This document shows, in pieces, positions 1-9,138 of a stretch of 64,000 nucleotides of DNA (position 1 is the first letter of the stretch; every line of letters begins with the position of its first letter). Made by a program: the position numbers and the translations under genes. The notes beneath the pieces were generated by a model. The model ran no database searches and was not told the origin of the DNA. It saw nothing but the letters and a program-made list of their open reading frames with translations. The stretch covers positions 16,039 to 80,038 of the forward strand of contig NZ_BCYU01000009.1 in NCBI RefSeq assembly GCF_001598355.1, read 5' to 3'. This stretch comes from Sphingomonas asaccharolytica NBRC 15499. Lineage in GTDB: Bacteria > Pseudomonadota > Alphaproteobacteria > Sphingomonadales > Sphingomonadaceae.

Positions 1-1
1 A

Positions 2-352
2 AGCAGCAAGGTCATGCTCGGCGATGGCGGCGAGGCGGCGATGACCGCCAAGATTCGCGCGCACGGCAATCTGACCGAATATGCGCCGACCGTGCTGATC
101 CTGATGGCGTTGATCGAACTGGCGCGCGGGCCGAGCCTGTGGTTGTGGATCGTCGGCGCCGTGTTCATCGTGGTCCGGCTGGCACATGCCTTCGGCATCG
201 TCCGCCCGGCGCCCAGCGTGTTGCGCACGATCGGCGCGCTCGGCACCTGGCTGGTGATTCTCGTCCTGGCGATATGGGCGCTGGCGATCAGCTATCAGGC
301 CGAATGGACGCCGCCGGTGCGGTCGATGCAGGTCGCCCCGCCCGCGGCGTGA
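2..352 (+). CDS. MAPEG family membrane protein (5' end cut by window)
   Basis: The C-terminal 116 residues of a small integral membrane protein. The pattern GDGG...RAHGNLTEYAP near the visible start, followed by three hydrophobic helices, is the signature of the MAPEG family (eicosanoid and glutathione metabolism proteins, including microsomal GST-like enzymes). The frame is open to the window edge and an internal ATG at 14 falls inside the conserved domain, so the true start lies upstream and the first helix is missing. MAPEG proteins often bind glutathione, but the bacterial substrate cannot be told from sequence. It ends 105 bp before the TauE/SafE gene on the same strand. Confidence 0.8.
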   Translation, partial: SSKVMLGDGGEAAMTAKIRAHGNLTEYAPTVLILMALIELARGPSLWLWIVGAVFIVVRLAHAFGIVRPAPSVLRTIGALGTWLVILVLAIWALAISYQAEWTPPVRSMQVAPPAA

Positions 353-457
353 TTCGGAATTTTGCGCTGATCCTTCTTCATCAGGGGTGCGTCCGCGCTT
401 CGGCCTGACACGATTGCGATCTCGACTTTTGCCGCCAACGCTTCAAGGGAGCGGGCG

Positions 458-1216
458 ATGAGTCCGACCCTTTCCCTCCTCTTCGCGTTCGGCGCGGGCG
501 CTGTCGGCGGCGCGATGAACGCATTGGCCGGGGGTGGGACGTTCGCGACCTTGCCGTCGCTGCTCGCGCTGGGCATCCCGGCCAACGCCGCCAATGCGAC
601 CTCGAACGTCGCTTTGCTACCAGGCGCGGGGATGAGCGCCTGGGCGTTTCGCGACGAGCTCGGGCCGGTGGGCGGCGTCGGGGTTCGGACATTGTCGGCG
701 ATCACGTTCGTCGGCGGGCTGGCCGGGAGCGTGCTGCTGGTGCTGACTCCCAGCCATGCGTTCGATGTGATCATCCCCTGGCTGGTGCTCTATGCCTTTA
801 TCGTGCTGGCGTTCGGCAAGCGCGCGGCATCGTGGTTGCGCGACCGCGTGACGATCGGGCGCGGCAGCCTGATGGTCGTGCAGATGCTGCTCGGCATTTA
901 TGGCGGCTATTTCGGTGGCGGGGTCGGGTTGATGACGACGGCGACCTATGGCCTGCTCGCCGGACATACGCCGCGCGAATTGTTCGCGCCGCGCACGTTG
1001 ATGCTGGCGGTCGCCAATCTGGCCGCGGCATTCGTCTTCATCGCCGCCGGGATGGTGCGCTGGATCGCGTGCCTGCCGATGCTGGCGGGATCGATCCTCG
1101 GCGGCTGGGCGGGCGCGCATATCGGCAAGAGACTGCCTGCATCCGCGGTGCGCGTGTGGACGTTGCTGGTGACGGGTGTGACGACGATCGTATTCTTCGC
1201 ACGCGCTTACGGCTAG
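458..1216 (+). CDS. TauE/SafE family sulfite/organosulfur exporter-like permease
   Basis: A 252-residue polytopic membrane protein. The N-terminal segment with GGAMNALAGGGTF and the internal repeat GIYGGYFGGGVG are the two glycine-rich half-repeats of TauE/SafE permeases, which export sulfite, sulfoacetate or other small anions. About eight hydrophobic segments are visible. ATG at 458 is preceded by GGGAGCGGGCG, a usable ribosome site. The next genes encode a cytochrome b and a molybdopterin oxidoreductase. Because some enzymes of that fold act on sulfur compounds, a shared sulfur role is possible, but this is inference only; the substrate is unknown. Confidence 0.85.
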   Translation: MSPTLSLLFAFGAGAVGGAMNALAGGGTFATLPSLLALGIPANAANATSNVALLPGAGMSAWAFRDELGPVGGVGVRTLSAITFVGGLAGSVLLVLTPSHAFDVIIPWLVLYAFIVLAFGKRAASWLRDRVTIGRGSLMVVQMLLGIYGGYFGGGVGLMTTATYGLLAGHTPRELFAPRTLMLAVANLAAAFVFIAAGMVRWIACLPMLAGSILGGWAGAHIGKRLPASAVRVWTLLVTGVTTIVFFARAYG

Positions 1217-1269
1217 ACGAAGCGACGATCGCATGTAACCGATCGGGCGTATCGTTCGAAGGAATCGAC

Positions 1270-2073
1270 ATGGACGAACCGACCGCCCCTCCCGATCCAT
1301 CCGCCAAGCCGCCCGCCGCGACGGGCACCGTTTACCGCCACCGGCTGGCGACGCGGATTTGGCATTGGATCAACGCGATCGCGATCTTCATCATGATCGG
1401 CAGCGGCATCGGCATATTGAACGCGCATCCCCGGCTCTATTGGGGTCAATATGGCGCCAATTTCGACCATGCCTGGCTCGATCTGAGGCCATATGGCAAT
1501 ATCCTTCGATCGGGCTGGCTGACGATCCCGGCCGGCTACAATCTGGCTATTTCGCGGCGCTGGCATCTGCTGTTCGCGCTGGTGCTCGCCTTCGGGCTGC
1601 TCGTGTTCATGATCGCCAGCCTGATCAACCGTCATTTCCAGCGCGACCTGCGCGTTCGCGCCAGGGAAATCGGACCGCGCTATCTCTGGGCCGACCTGCT
1701 CGCCCATCTGCGCTTCGATTTCCACAATCCCGACGATCCGGCGGCCTATAACACCCTCCAGAAGCTCGCTTATGTCGGCGCGATCTTCGTGCTGATCCCG
1801 CTGATGATCTTCACCGGGCTGGCCATGTCGCCAGGAATGGACGCGGCGTGGCCATGGCTGATCGAGCTGTTCGGCGGGCGCCAGTCGGCGCGGTCGATCC
1901 ATTTCATCGCGGCGAGCGGGATCGTACTGTTCGTCATCGTCCACCTGACCCTGGTGGTGCTGGCCGGGCCGATCGAGGAGATATGGTCGATGATCACCGG
2001 CCGCTGGACCTTGCCCACGGCACCACCCGAACCGCCGCCCGCCGCGCACGCCGAACCAGAGGCCGCCGAATGA
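1270..2073 (+). CDS. cytochrome b561/b6-type membrane subunit
   Basis: A 267-residue integral membrane protein with a proline-rich N-terminus, then H-x-x-x-T-R-I-W-H-W-I-N, the typical start of the di-haem cytochrome b family of Ni,Fe-hydrogenases and formate dehydrogenases. Further histidines in predicted helices (RRWHLLF, SIHFIAAS, FVIVHLTL) are candidate haem ligands. ATG 1270 was chosen because homology begins there; the frame stays open upstream but has no family similarity. The stop overlaps the start of the following molybdopterin oxidoreductase (ATGA), so the two are translationally coupled. The likely job is to pass electrons between the quinone pool and that periplasmic enzyme, as MsrQ does for MsrP, although this cytochrome is not a classical YedZ/MsrQ. 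Confidence 0.85.
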   Translation: MDEPTAPPDPSAKPPAATGTVYRHRLATRIWHWINAIAIFIMIGSGIGILNAHPRLYWGQYGANFDHAWLDLRPYGNILRSGWLTIPAGYNLAISRRWHLLFALVLAFGLLVFMIASLINRHFQRDLRVRAREIGPRYLWADLLAHLRFDFHNPDDPAAYNTLQKLAYVGAIFVLIPLMIFTGLAMSPGMDAAWPWLIELFGGRQSARSIHFIAASGIVLFVIVHLTLVVLAGPIEEIWSMITGRWTLPTAPPEPPPAAHAEPEAAE

Positions 2074-2828
2074 CTCTCCTCACGCGACGCTCGCTCGTCA
2101 CCGGCGGCGCGCTTGGCGCCGGGCTGCTGCTGTCGGGCTGCGACAAGCTCGCCCAGCAACCCGGCTTTCGCCGCATCCTGTTCTCGGGCGAAAAGATCAA
2201 CATGGGCCTGCAGCGCGCGCTGATGGACCGCAACGCGCTCGCTCCCGAGTTTCGCCCCGACCAGATGTCGCCGGTGTTCCGCACCAACGGCAATTCCAAC
2301 CCGAACACCACCGATTACAACCGCCACGTCGCCGAGAATTTCGCCAATTGGCGGCTCGAGGTGGGCGGGCTGGTCGACCGGCCGCTGCGCCTGAGCCTGC
2401 CCGATATCGGTGCCTTCCCGCAACGCGCGCAGATTACCCGCCACGATTGCGTCGAGGGATGGAGCGCGATCGGCAAGTGGCAGGGGCCGATGCTCGGCAA
2501 CGTGCTGAAGGCGGCGGGTGTGCGCAATTCGGCGCGCTACATCGTCTTCACCTGCGCCGATTTGTGGAGCGGCGCGCCCTATTACGAATCGATCGACATG
2601 GTCGACGCCTTTCACCCCCAGACGATCCTGGCCTGGGCAATGAACGACAAGCGCGTCTCGGTCGGCCATGGCGCGCCGATCCGGCTCAGGGTCGAGCGGC
2701 ATCTCGGCTACAAGAACGCCAAATACGTCATGCGGATCGACGCCGTCGCCAGCCTGGCCGGGATCGGCCTGGGCAAAGGCGGCTATTGGGAAGATCATGT
2801 CAATTACGACTGGTATGCGGGGATTTGA
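2070..2828 (+). CDS. Tat-exported molybdopterin-dependent oxidoreductase, probable lipoprotein
   Basis: A 252-residue protein of the sulfite oxidase/MsrP (YedY) molybdopterin fold. The N-terminus has a twin arginine (TRRSLV), a hydrophobic stretch and a lipobox LLSGC at residues 15-19, so it is probably exported folded by Tat and then lipidated. The segment ITRHDCVEGWSAIGKW contains the conserved cysteine expected to ligate molybdenum. No sulfite-oxidase dimerisation domain follows, as in MsrP. It overlaps the preceding cytochrome b gene by 4 nt, which supports a two-protein membrane redox complex. The substrate (methionine sulfoxide, another S- or N-oxide, or nitrogen species) cannot be told. 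A downstream operon partner is not obvious: cfa follows after 62 bp. Confidence 0.85.
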   Translation: MTLLTRRSLVTGGALGAGLLLSGCDKLAQQPGFRRILFSGEKINMGLQRALMDRNALAPEFRPDQMSPVFRTNGNSNPNTTDYNRHVAENFANWRLEVGGLVDRPLRLSLPDIGAFPQRAQITRHDCVEGWSAIGKWQGPMLGNVLKAAGVRNSARYIVFTCADLWSGAPYYESIDMVDAFHPQTILAWAMNDKRVSVGHGAPIRLRVERHLGYKNAKYVMRIDAVASLAGIGLGKGGYWEDHVNYDWYAGI

Positions 2829-2890
2829 TCCGGCCTGAGGTGTCGTCAGGTCTTTTCGCGGCCGCATTCAAGCGATAGCAGCGATCCTCT

Positions 2891-4123
2891 ATGGCCCTGA
2901 TCGATCTGTTCTTCACGCGCGCGTTCAAGCGCGGCACGCTTTCCGTCACTTATGCCGACGGCACGACCAAGTCGTTCGGCACGGCGGACCCCGATTATCC
3001 GGATGTCGCGATCCGCTTCACCACCAAGAGCGTGCCGGGGCAAATCGTCCGCAATCCGGCACTCGGCGTGTCGGAAGCGTTCATGCACGGCCGCATGGTG
3101 ATCGAGCGCGGCGACCTCATGCAATTGCTCACCCTGGCGACCAAGAACAATCGCTGGGAGGACGCGACCGGCGCGCTCGACCCCGGCCTGGTCGCCAAGG
3201 CGGTGGTCGGGGTCAAGCGCAAGCTCGACCAGTTCAACCGTGCGCGCGCGGCGCGAGCCAACGTCAAGCATCATTACGACATCGGCAACGCGCTCTACGA
3301 TCTCTTCCTCGATGCCGACCGCCAATATAGCTGCGCCTATTTCGTCGACCCCGACGAAAGCCTCGAACAGGCCCAGCTCGACAAGAAGGCGCATATCGCC
3401 GCCAAGCTCGCGCTCAAGCCGGGCATGCGCGTGCTCGATATCGGCTGCGGCTGGGGCGGGATGGCGCTCTATCTGCACCAGACTTACGGCGTCGACGTCC
3501 TTGGCATCACGCTCAGCGACGAACAGATCGTCACCGCCAAGCAGCGCGCGCTCGACGCCGGCGTCGCCGACCACGTCAAGTTCGAGCTGATCGACTATCG
3601 CCATTTGACCGGCACGTTCGACCGCATCGTCTCGGTCGGCATGTTCGAGCATGTCGGCCCGCCGCAATATCGCACGTTTTTCCGCAAATGCCGCGAGCTG
3701 CTCAGCGACGACGGCGTGATGCTGCTGCACACGATCGGCCGCGCCGGCGGGGCTGGGGTGACCGACGAATTCACCGCCAAGTACATCTTTCCCGGCGGCT
3801 ATATCCCGGCGCTGTCGGAGATCGCCAAGGGCTATGAAGGCCTGCGCTATTACATGACCGACCTGGAGGTACTGCGCCTCCATTACGGCTACACGCTCCG
3901 GCATTGGTACGACCGTACCGTCGCCAATCGCGACAAGATCATCGCGCTGTACGACGAGCCCTTCTACAATATGTGGATCTTCTACCTCGCCGGCTCGTGC
4001 ACCAGTTTCCTCTATGGCGGGATGGTCAATTACCAGCTGCAGTTCGCGCGCAACCGCGACGCGCTGCCGATCACGCGCGATTATATGGGCGACGAGGAGC
4101 GGCGAATCGCGGCGAAGGTTTGA
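2891..4123 (+). CDS. cfa: cyclopropane-fatty-acyl-phospholipid synthase family protein
   Basis: A 410-residue SAM-dependent methyltransferase that adds methylene across double bonds of unsaturated acyl chains in membrane phospholipids. The N-terminal 130 residues form the lipid-contacting domain. HHYDIGNALYDLFLD is the family's entry motif, then the SAM-binding loop IGCGWGGMALYL and FDRIVSVGMFEHVG, which carries the bicarbonate/active-site region. The C-terminus holds the aromatic-rich helices (NMWIFYLAGSCTSFLYGG) typical of CFAS. Length is slightly above the E. coli enzyme. It ends convergently with hemA, 45 bp apart. Related enzymes make other acyl modifications, so the exact product is not proven. 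Confidence 0.92.
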   Translation: MALIDLFFTRAFKRGTLSVTYADGTTKSFGTADPDYPDVAIRFTTKSVPGQIVRNPALGVSEAFMHGRMVIERGDLMQLLTLATKNNRWEDATGALDPGLVAKAVVGVKRKLDQFNRARAARANVKHHYDIGNALYDLFLDADRQYSCAYFVDPDESLEQAQLDKKAHIAAKLALKPGMRVLDIGCGWGGMALYLHQTYGVDVLGITLSDEQIVTAKQRALDAGVADHVKFELIDYRHLTGTFDRIVSVGMFEHVGPPQYRTFFRKCRELLSDDGVMLLHTIGRAGGAGVTDEFTAKYIFPGGYIPALSEIAKGYEGLRYYMTDLEVLRLHYGYTLRHWYDRTVANRDKIIALYDEPFYNMWIFYLAGSCTSFLYGGMVNYQLQFARNRDALPITRDYMGDEERRIAAKV

Positions 4124-4168
4124 GGGCCGCCGGCCGCACATGCCGACGGTAGAGGGGCGTGGAGCGGC

Positions 4169-5413
4169 CTAGGCCGCCTTGCGCAGCTCCAGTTCGAGCC
4201 GGTTCCAGATATCGACCAGCGCCTTGGTGAGGTCGCGCATCATCGCTTCGTCATGCGCGGGGCCGGGCGTGAAGCGCAGGCGCTCGGTGCCGCGCGGCAC
4301 GGTCGGGTAGTTGATCGGCTGAACATAGACGCCGTATTCAGCGAGCAGGATGTCGCTGATCCGCTTCGCCTTGACCGGATCGCCGACCATCAGCGGCACG
4401 ATATGGGTGTCGCCAGGCAGCACCGGCAGACCCACTTCGGCCAGCATTGCCTTTAGCATCCTGGCCGATGCCTGTTGCCCGTCGCGCTCGGCGGTCGACG
4501 CCTTGAGATGGCGCACGCTTGCCAGGACGCCGGCGACCAGCACCGGCGACAGCGAGGTGGTGAAGATGAACCCCGGCGCATAGCTGCGGATCACGTCGAT
4601 GATCGTCTGGTCGGCAGCGATATAGCCGCCCATCACGCCGAATGCCTTGCCCAGCGTCCCCTCGATGATCGTGATGCGGTCGGCAACGCCATCGCGCTCG
4701 GAAATGCCGCCGCCGCGCGGGCCGTACATGCCGACGGCATGGACCTCGTCGAGATAGGTCAGCGCATTATATTTGTCGGCAAGGTCGCAGATCGCCGCCA
4801 GCGGGGCGATATCGCCTTCCATCGAATAGACGCTCTCGAACGCGATCAGCTTGGGCGCGTTGGGGTCTTCGGCGGCGAGCAATTGTTCGAGATGCGCGAC
4901 GTCATTGTGGCGGAAGACGCGCTTGTCGCAGCCCGAATTGCGGATGCCGGCGATCATCGAGGCGTGGTTGAGCTCGTCCGAGAAGATGATGCAGCCGGGC
5001 AGGATCTTGCCTAGGGTCGCCAAGGTCGCCTCGTTCGAGACATAGCCACTGGTGAACAGCAGCGCGCCTTCCTTGCCGTGCAGGTCGGCCAACTCGTTCT
5101 CGAGATCGACATGGTAATGCGTATTGCCGCCGATGTTGCGCGTGCCGCCCGAGCCCGCGCCGACATCGTGCAGCGCCTCTTCCATCGCCGCGATCACCTT
5201 GGGATGCTGGCCCATCGCCAGATAATCGTTCGAGCACCACACCGTGATCGGCATCGGCCCGTTATGTCCCGCGAAACACCGCGCGTTAGGAAACATGCCC
5301 TTGTTGCGCAAAATGTCGATGAACACGCGATACCGCCCCTCGGCATGCAGCCGGTCGATCGCCTGGGTGAATACCCGCGAATAATCGACGGGCCGCGCGG
5401 TGGAATCGCTCAT
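4169..5413 (-). CDS. hemA: 5-aminolevulinate synthase (ALAS)
   Basis: A 414-residue pyridoxal-phosphate enzyme that condenses glycine with succinyl-CoA to 5-aminolevulinate, the first step of the C4 route to haem used by alphaproteobacteria. Clear features are [26 protein letters not shown], the cofactor-binding [12 protein letters not shown] (Asp222) and [14 protein letters not shown] with the Schiff-base lysine at 256. ATG 5413 begins the conserved N-terminus; the longer open frame upstream runs antisense through murI and has no family similarity. Other haem genes in the window are hemJ and hemE near 63 kb. Length and motifs are those of bacterial ALAS. Confidence 0.97.
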   Translation of the reverse strand: MSDSTARPVDYSRVFTQAIDRLHAEGRYRVFIDILRNKGMFPNARCFAGHNGPMPITVWCSNDYLAMGQHPKVIAAMEEALHDVGAGSGGTRNIGGNTHYHVDLENELADLHGKEGALLFTSGYVSNEATLATLGKILPGCIIFSDELNHASMIAGIRNSGCDKRVFRHNDVAHLEQLLAAEDPNAPKLIAFESVYSMEGDIAPLAAICDLADKYNALTYLDEVHAVGMYGPRGGGISERDGVADRITIIEGTLGKAFGVMGGYIAADQTIIDVIRSYAPGFIFTTSLSPVLVAGVLASVRHLKASTAERDGQQASARMLKAMLAEVGLPVLPGDTHIVPLMVGDPVKAKRISDILLAEYGVYVQPINYPTVPRGTERLRFTPGPAHDEAMMRDLTKALVDIWNRLELELRKAA

Positions 5414-5610
5414 GAACTGCGCCAATAACGTGGGTTTTGCCGATTTTCCATGGGTAAGACGTGCAAAAGCTGCAATCGCGACGCTGCTTTGGGTCAACGC
5501 AAGTGTCGCATTGCCATGGTATAGAGCGAGTCGTCGCCGGCGTTCACGGGTCCGAACGGGCCGGGCGATCGAGAGCAGGAACGCTCCCGCTTGCATTGTC
5601 GGAGCTTGCC

Positions 5611-5784
5611 ATGTCCGATCAGATCGGCCCCAAGGGCCAGGATATAGATTATCTCGCGCGGCGCGAAGCCCAGGAACGGATGGCCGCCGAGCTATCCGCC
5701 GATCCCTCCGCGCGCCACGCCCATCAAGTGCTGGCCGAGCAATATGCCCGGCGGCTGCGCGCGTCGCCCAGGTCCGTAGCCTAG
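5611..5784 (+). CDS. small hypothetical protein (57 aa)
   Basis: A 57-residue, charged, soluble protein beginning [10 protein letters not shown] with an alanine/arginine-rich helical body ([32 protein letters not shown]). ATG 5611 is preceded by GGAG with a 6-nt gap, a good ribosome site, whereas the longer open frame from 5461 has no such site. The stop lies 3 nt from the convergent murI stop. I do not recognise a named family. The predicted long helix and the composition resemble small conserved proteins found in sphingomonads, but the function is unknown. Confidence 0.6.
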   Translation: MSDQIGPKGQDIDYLARREAQERMAAELSADPSARHAHQVLAEQYARRLRASPRSVA

Positions 5785-5787
5785 CAG

Positions 5788-6579
5788 CTAAAGCGACTCG
5801 GCGCGGTTGATACCGTAGCGCGCCAGCGACGGCGCGAGGTGGCGTTCGGCATCGCCGAACCGGGTGAAGACCGCACGATGCAGCGGCGTTTCGGGCCAGT
5901 CCTGTCCCTCGGTAAGGTGAGCGACTCGCCGCGCGATTCCCGGCGCCCCGTCGACAAAGCGCACCGGATGCGGCGCGGCTTCGACGAGCTCGTCGCCGAC
6001 CAGCGGGAAATGCGTGCAGGCATTGACCACGACATCGATGCGGTCGCCCCCGGGCTGGTCGAACAGTCCGAAGATCGCCGCGCGATAGTCGGCGATCGGC
6101 CGCGCTTCCCCGTGGAGCTTGGCTTCGGCGAGTTCGACCAACGCGGCCGAGCCGTGGCGCAGGACGACGCAATCGCCGGCAAAGCGTGCCGCGAGATCGT
6201 CGACATAAGGCTGGCGCACCGTCGCGTCGGTGCCGAGCACGCCGATCACGCGCGTCTCGCTGATGTCAGCCGCGGGCTTGATCGCCGGGACGGTACCGAC
6301 GATCGGCAAATCGAGCGCGGCCCGCACCGCGCCGAGCGCGATGGTCGAGGCGGTATTGCACGCGATCACGATCAGCCGCGGATCGTAGCGTTCGGCCAGC
6401 CGACCAAGCAGCGCCGGGACGCGCGCGGCGATCTCCAGCTCGCTCTTGGTGCCATAGGGAAATCCGGCCGAATCGGCGACATAGACCAGCGGCGCCCGAG
6501 GCAGCAGCGCCTGGGTGGCAGCGAGCACCGAAAGCCCGCCGACGCCGGAATCGAATAGTAAGAGGGGACGATCATCCAT
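5788..6579 (-). CDS. murI: glutamate racemase
   Basis: A 263-residue cofactor-independent racemase that interconverts L- and D-glutamate for peptidoglycan. [11 protein letters not shown] at the N-terminus supplies the catalytic Asp10/Ser11 region. The two proton-shuttling cysteines are in IACNTAST (Cys74) and VNACTHFPL (Cys188), and GFPYGTKS matches the family glycine loop. The length is typical. The gene is convergent with the 57-residue ORF and divergent from plsY, with a 131-bp gap that must contain both promoters. Confidence 0.96.
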   Translation of the reverse strand: MDDRPLLLFDSGVGGLSVLAATQALLPRAPLVYVADSAGFPYGTKSELEIAARVPALLGRLAERYDPRLIVIACNTASTIALGAVRAALDLPIVGTVPAIKPAADISETRVIGVLGTDATVRQPYVDDLAARFAGDCVVLRHGSAALVELAEAKLHGEARPIADYRAAIFGLFDQPGGDRIDVVVNACTHFPLVGDELVEAAPHPVRFVDGAPGIARRVAHLTEGQDWPETPLHRAVFTRFGDAERHLAPSLARYGINRAESL

Positions 6580-6710
6580 AGTGTCGCGCCTCTAGGCCGT
6601 GTCCCCCAGGCCGGCAACGGCTGCGCCTCGGGATACATCCATTCTGATCGAGATGAGTAGCGCCAGCCAATGCGCTCGATTATGTATCCAGCCGATTGGG
6701 GGAGGTTCAC

Positions 6711-7319
6711 GTGGCGACGGAATATCTATGGGCAGCGCCGGCCGGCGCCATGCTGCTCGGTTACCTTCTCGGCTCGATCCCGTTCGGTGTCCTACTGACC
6801 CGCGCGTTCGGCGCCGGCGACCTTCGCCAGATCGGGTCGGGCAATATCGGCGCGACCAACGTGTTGCGGACGGGGCGGAAGGGCCTGGCCGCCGCGACCT
6901 TGCTGCTCGATCTCGCCAAGGGTGCCGCCGCGGTGCTGATCGCCGGCTGGCTGTTCGACGGCTACCAGATTCCCGCCGCCGCGGCCGTTTTGCTCGGCCA
7001 TTGCTATCCGGTCTGGCTCAAGTTCAAGGGCGGCAAGGGAGTCGCGACCTTGATGGGGATCGTGCTCGCGCTGCACTGGCCGATCGCGCTGGTCTATGCC
7101 CTGGTCTGGCTGGGCCTGCTTGCGGTGCTTCGCATCTCCTCGGTCGCGGGCATGGCCGCCGCGATCTCCACCCCGATCACGGCAGCGGTGCTGGGCGATT
7201 TCGACGCGGTGTTCCTGCTCGTCGCGCTGGCGCTGATCGTGTTGTGGAAGCATCGCGCCAATGTCGAACGGCTGATTCAGGGCAACGAGCCGAGGATCGG
7301 CGCCAACAAGGATGGCTGA
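6711..7319 (+). CDS. plsY: acyl-phosphate glycerol-3-phosphate acyltransferase PlsY
   Basis: A 202-residue membrane acyltransferase that transfers acyl groups from acyl-phosphate to glycerol-3-phosphate, the first committed step of phospholipid synthesis. The three cytoplasmic motifs are present: GSIPFG near residue 21, GSGNIGATNVLR around 45, and KFKGGKGVAT around 105. I chose GTG 6711 because GGGGGAGG lies five bases upstream; a TTG at 6696 would add five residues and overlap that ribosome site. It overlaps dprA by 8 nt, so the two are coupled. Confidence 0.95.
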   Translation: MATEYLWAAPAGAMLLGYLLGSIPFGVLLTRAFGAGDLRQIGSGNIGATNVLRTGRKGLAAATLLLDLAKGAAAVLIAGWLFDGYQIPAAAAVLLGHCYPVWLKFKGGKGVATLMGIVLALHWPIALVYALVWLGLLAVLRISSVAGMAAAISTPITAAVLGDFDAVFLLVALALIVLWKHRANVERLIQGNEPRIGANKDG

Positions 7320-8391
7320 CCCGAGGCTTGCGCGGCTGCGGCTGATCCGCACCCCGACGATCGGCCCCGTTACTTATCGCCAGTTGCTGGCACGGTTCGG
7401 CAGCGCCGAGCGCGCGATCGAAGCCTTGCCCGATCTTGCCGCGCGCGGTGGCGGCAAGCCGCCCCGGATCGCCGACGCCGCGACCGTCGAGCGCGAAATC
7501 GCCCGCGTCGAGAAACTCGGCGCGCGCTATCTGTTCATCGACGATGCCGACTATCCGCCACTGCTCGCCGAGCTCGACAATGCGCCGGCGGGGATGACGA
7601 TCCGGGGCGATACCGCGCTGTTCGCGCGCACCAGCGTCGCCATGGTCGGCGCGCGCAATGCCTCCGCCGCGGCATGCCGCTTCGCGCGCGGGCTGGCGGT
7701 CGAATTGGGACGCGAGGGCGTGGTGATCGTCTCCGGGCTGGCGCGCGGTCTCGACACCGCGGCGCATCAGGGATCGCTGGCGACCGGCACGATCGGGGTG
7801 ATCGCGAGCGGCATCGACATCGCCTTTCCGCCGGAGAATCGCGCGTTGCAGGATCAGGTCGCCGAACAAGGCCTGCTGATCGCCGAGCAACCGCCGGGCA
7901 GCGAACCGCTGGCGCGCAACTTCCCGCATCGCAACCGCGTCATCGCCGGGTTGGCAACCGGGACCGTCGTGGTCGAGGCGGCGCCGCGATCGGGATCGTT
8001 GATCACAGCGCGGCTGGCGGCGGAAGCAGGACGTGACGTCATGGCGGTACCCGGCAGCCCGCTCGAGCCGCGCGCGCAGGGCTGCAATTTGCTGATCCGC
8101 GAAGGCGCGACCCTGGTCCAGTCGGCCGCCGACATATTGGAGACGATCCGCCCGATCGACCCGCGCATGGTCCGCGCGCCGGCGAGTCCGTTTGACGGCC
8201 AGACCGGCGGCGAGCCGGGCGATGCCGAGCGCCGCGCGCTGATTGGCCTGCTCGGCCCGGTGCCGGTGGCAATCGACGAATTGATCCGCCAATCGGGATT
8301 GCCGCCCGCGACGGTCGCGCTGATCCTGCTCGAACTTGAGCTAGCCGGCCGGATCGAGCGGCATGCGGGCGCCAGGATCAGCACGGTCTGA
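7312..8391 (+). CDS. dprA: DNA-processing protein DprA
   Basis: A 359-residue single-stranded DNA-binding protein that loads RecA on incoming DNA during transformation. A SAM-like N-terminal region (LIRTPTIGPVTYRQLL) is followed by the Rossmann-like core with VGARNAS, IVSGLARGLDTAAHQG, GVIASGIDIAFPPEN and FPHRNRVIAGL, the classic DprA signatures. The C-terminal 60 residues (IDELIRQSGLPPATVALILLELEL) form the winged-helix domain. It starts inside the end of plsY. DprA is widespread in bacteria not known to be competent, so presence alone does not show transformation. Confidence 0.96.
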   Translation: MADPRLARLRLIRTPTIGPVTYRQLLARFGSAERAIEALPDLAARGGGKPPRIADAATVEREIARVEKLGARYLFIDDADYPPLLAELDNAPAGMTIRGDTALFARTSVAMVGARNASAAACRFARGLAVELGREGVVIVSGLARGLDTAAHQGSLATGTIGVIASGIDIAFPPENRALQDQVAEQGLLIAEQPPGSEPLARNFPHRNRVIAGLATGTVVVEAAPRSGSLITARLAAEAGRDVMAVPGSPLEPRAQGCNLLIREGATLVQSAADILETIRPIDPRMVRAPASPFDGQTGGEPGDAERRALIGLLGPVPVAIDELIRQSGLPPATVALILLELELAGRIERHAGARISTV

Positions 8392-8469
8392 CCGCGGTCC
8401 GCGGCGATAGCGCTTGCCCCGCGATACGCGGCTAGGCAGAATCGGCGACGGGCAGGCAGGGGATTGGCG

Positions 8470-9138
8470 ATGGATCGCAAATTTTCGTTCAGCGAAGTGA
8501 TCGGCGCGACCTTCGCGCTGATGGTGAGCGACCTTCCAATGGCCCTCGGCGCGATCGCCGTCATCGCCGCGGCGTCGACCTTTCTCGACGTCACCTCGAC
8601 CACGCTCTCCAACATCCTCGCGATCCCTGTGCTGGTGGCGCAATATTTCCTGATCCGCCGGTTGGTCGAGCGGCAGGGGCTGCAAATTGCCGATCGCCTG
8701 GGCGGGTTCGGATCGTTCTTCCTCCTGGGCATCGTCACCAGCCTGGGCGTCGCGTTCGGCTTCGTCCTGCTGATCCTGCCGGGCATCTATCTGAGTGCGC
8801 GCTGGTCGATGGCCAGCGCGGCATTGATAGCGGAGAATCAGGGATCGGGCCGGGCGATGGCGCGGAGTTGGGATGCGTCGCGCGATCATGTCCTGCCGAT
8901 CGCGCTGACTTGGGCGTTGATCGTCGCGCCTCTCATCGCCGGCATGTTCGCGCTGGGGGGCGTCGGAGCTATGACTGAGCGCTCCGCCGGCGGCGTGCAG
9001 TTGGCGATCGTCGCGTGGGATGCGCTCTCCAACCTGCTGATCTACGCGTCGCAGGTCGCCGGCTGGTATTTTGGCGTGGCACTCTATCAATTGCTCGCCG
9101 CTCCGGCTGAAACTCGCTTGGACGAGGTATTTGCGTGA
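8470..9138 (+). CDS. integral membrane protein, YciC/glycerophosphodiesterase-membrane-domain-like
   Basis: A 222-residue protein with about five or six hydrophobic helices. The central segment FVLLILPGIYLSARWSMASAALIAENQG, containing the LPGIYL and RW motifs, resembles the membrane domain shared by YciC-type proteins and the membrane part of glycerophosphoryl diester phosphodiesterases. No catalytic domain is attached. ATG 8470 is preceded by AGGGGA at a good distance; an in-frame TTG two codons earlier is less likely. The stop overlaps the start of the next small membrane protein (GTGA), so the two are probably made together. Function unknown. Confidence 0.75.
   Translation: MDRKFSFSEVIGATFALMVSDLPMALGAIAVIAAASTFLDVTSTTLSNILAIPVLVAQYFLIRRLVERQGLQIADRLGGFGSFFLLGIVTSLGVAFGFVLLILPGIYLSARWSMASAALIAENQGSGRAMARSWDASRDHVLPIALTWALIVAPLIAGMFALGGVGAMTERSAGGVQLAIVAWDALSNLLIYASQVAGWYFGVALYQLLAAPAETRLDEVFA

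Noticed and set aside
1217..1269. N-terminal extension of the cytochrome b gene into the TauE gene
   Set aside because: The frame is open but has no hydrophobic or haem-ligand pattern before residue 1 at 1270.
2846..4141. 431-codon open frame antisense to cfa
   Set aside because: No family similarity; cfa has intact SAM motifs.
5461..5610. Longer start for the small gene at 5611
   Set aside because: Upstream residues have no conserved character and the good ribosome site is just before 5611.
6706..6717. parS-like core TTCACGTGG before plsY
   Set aside because: Only the central CACGTG-like core matches; the flanks do not form a palindrome.
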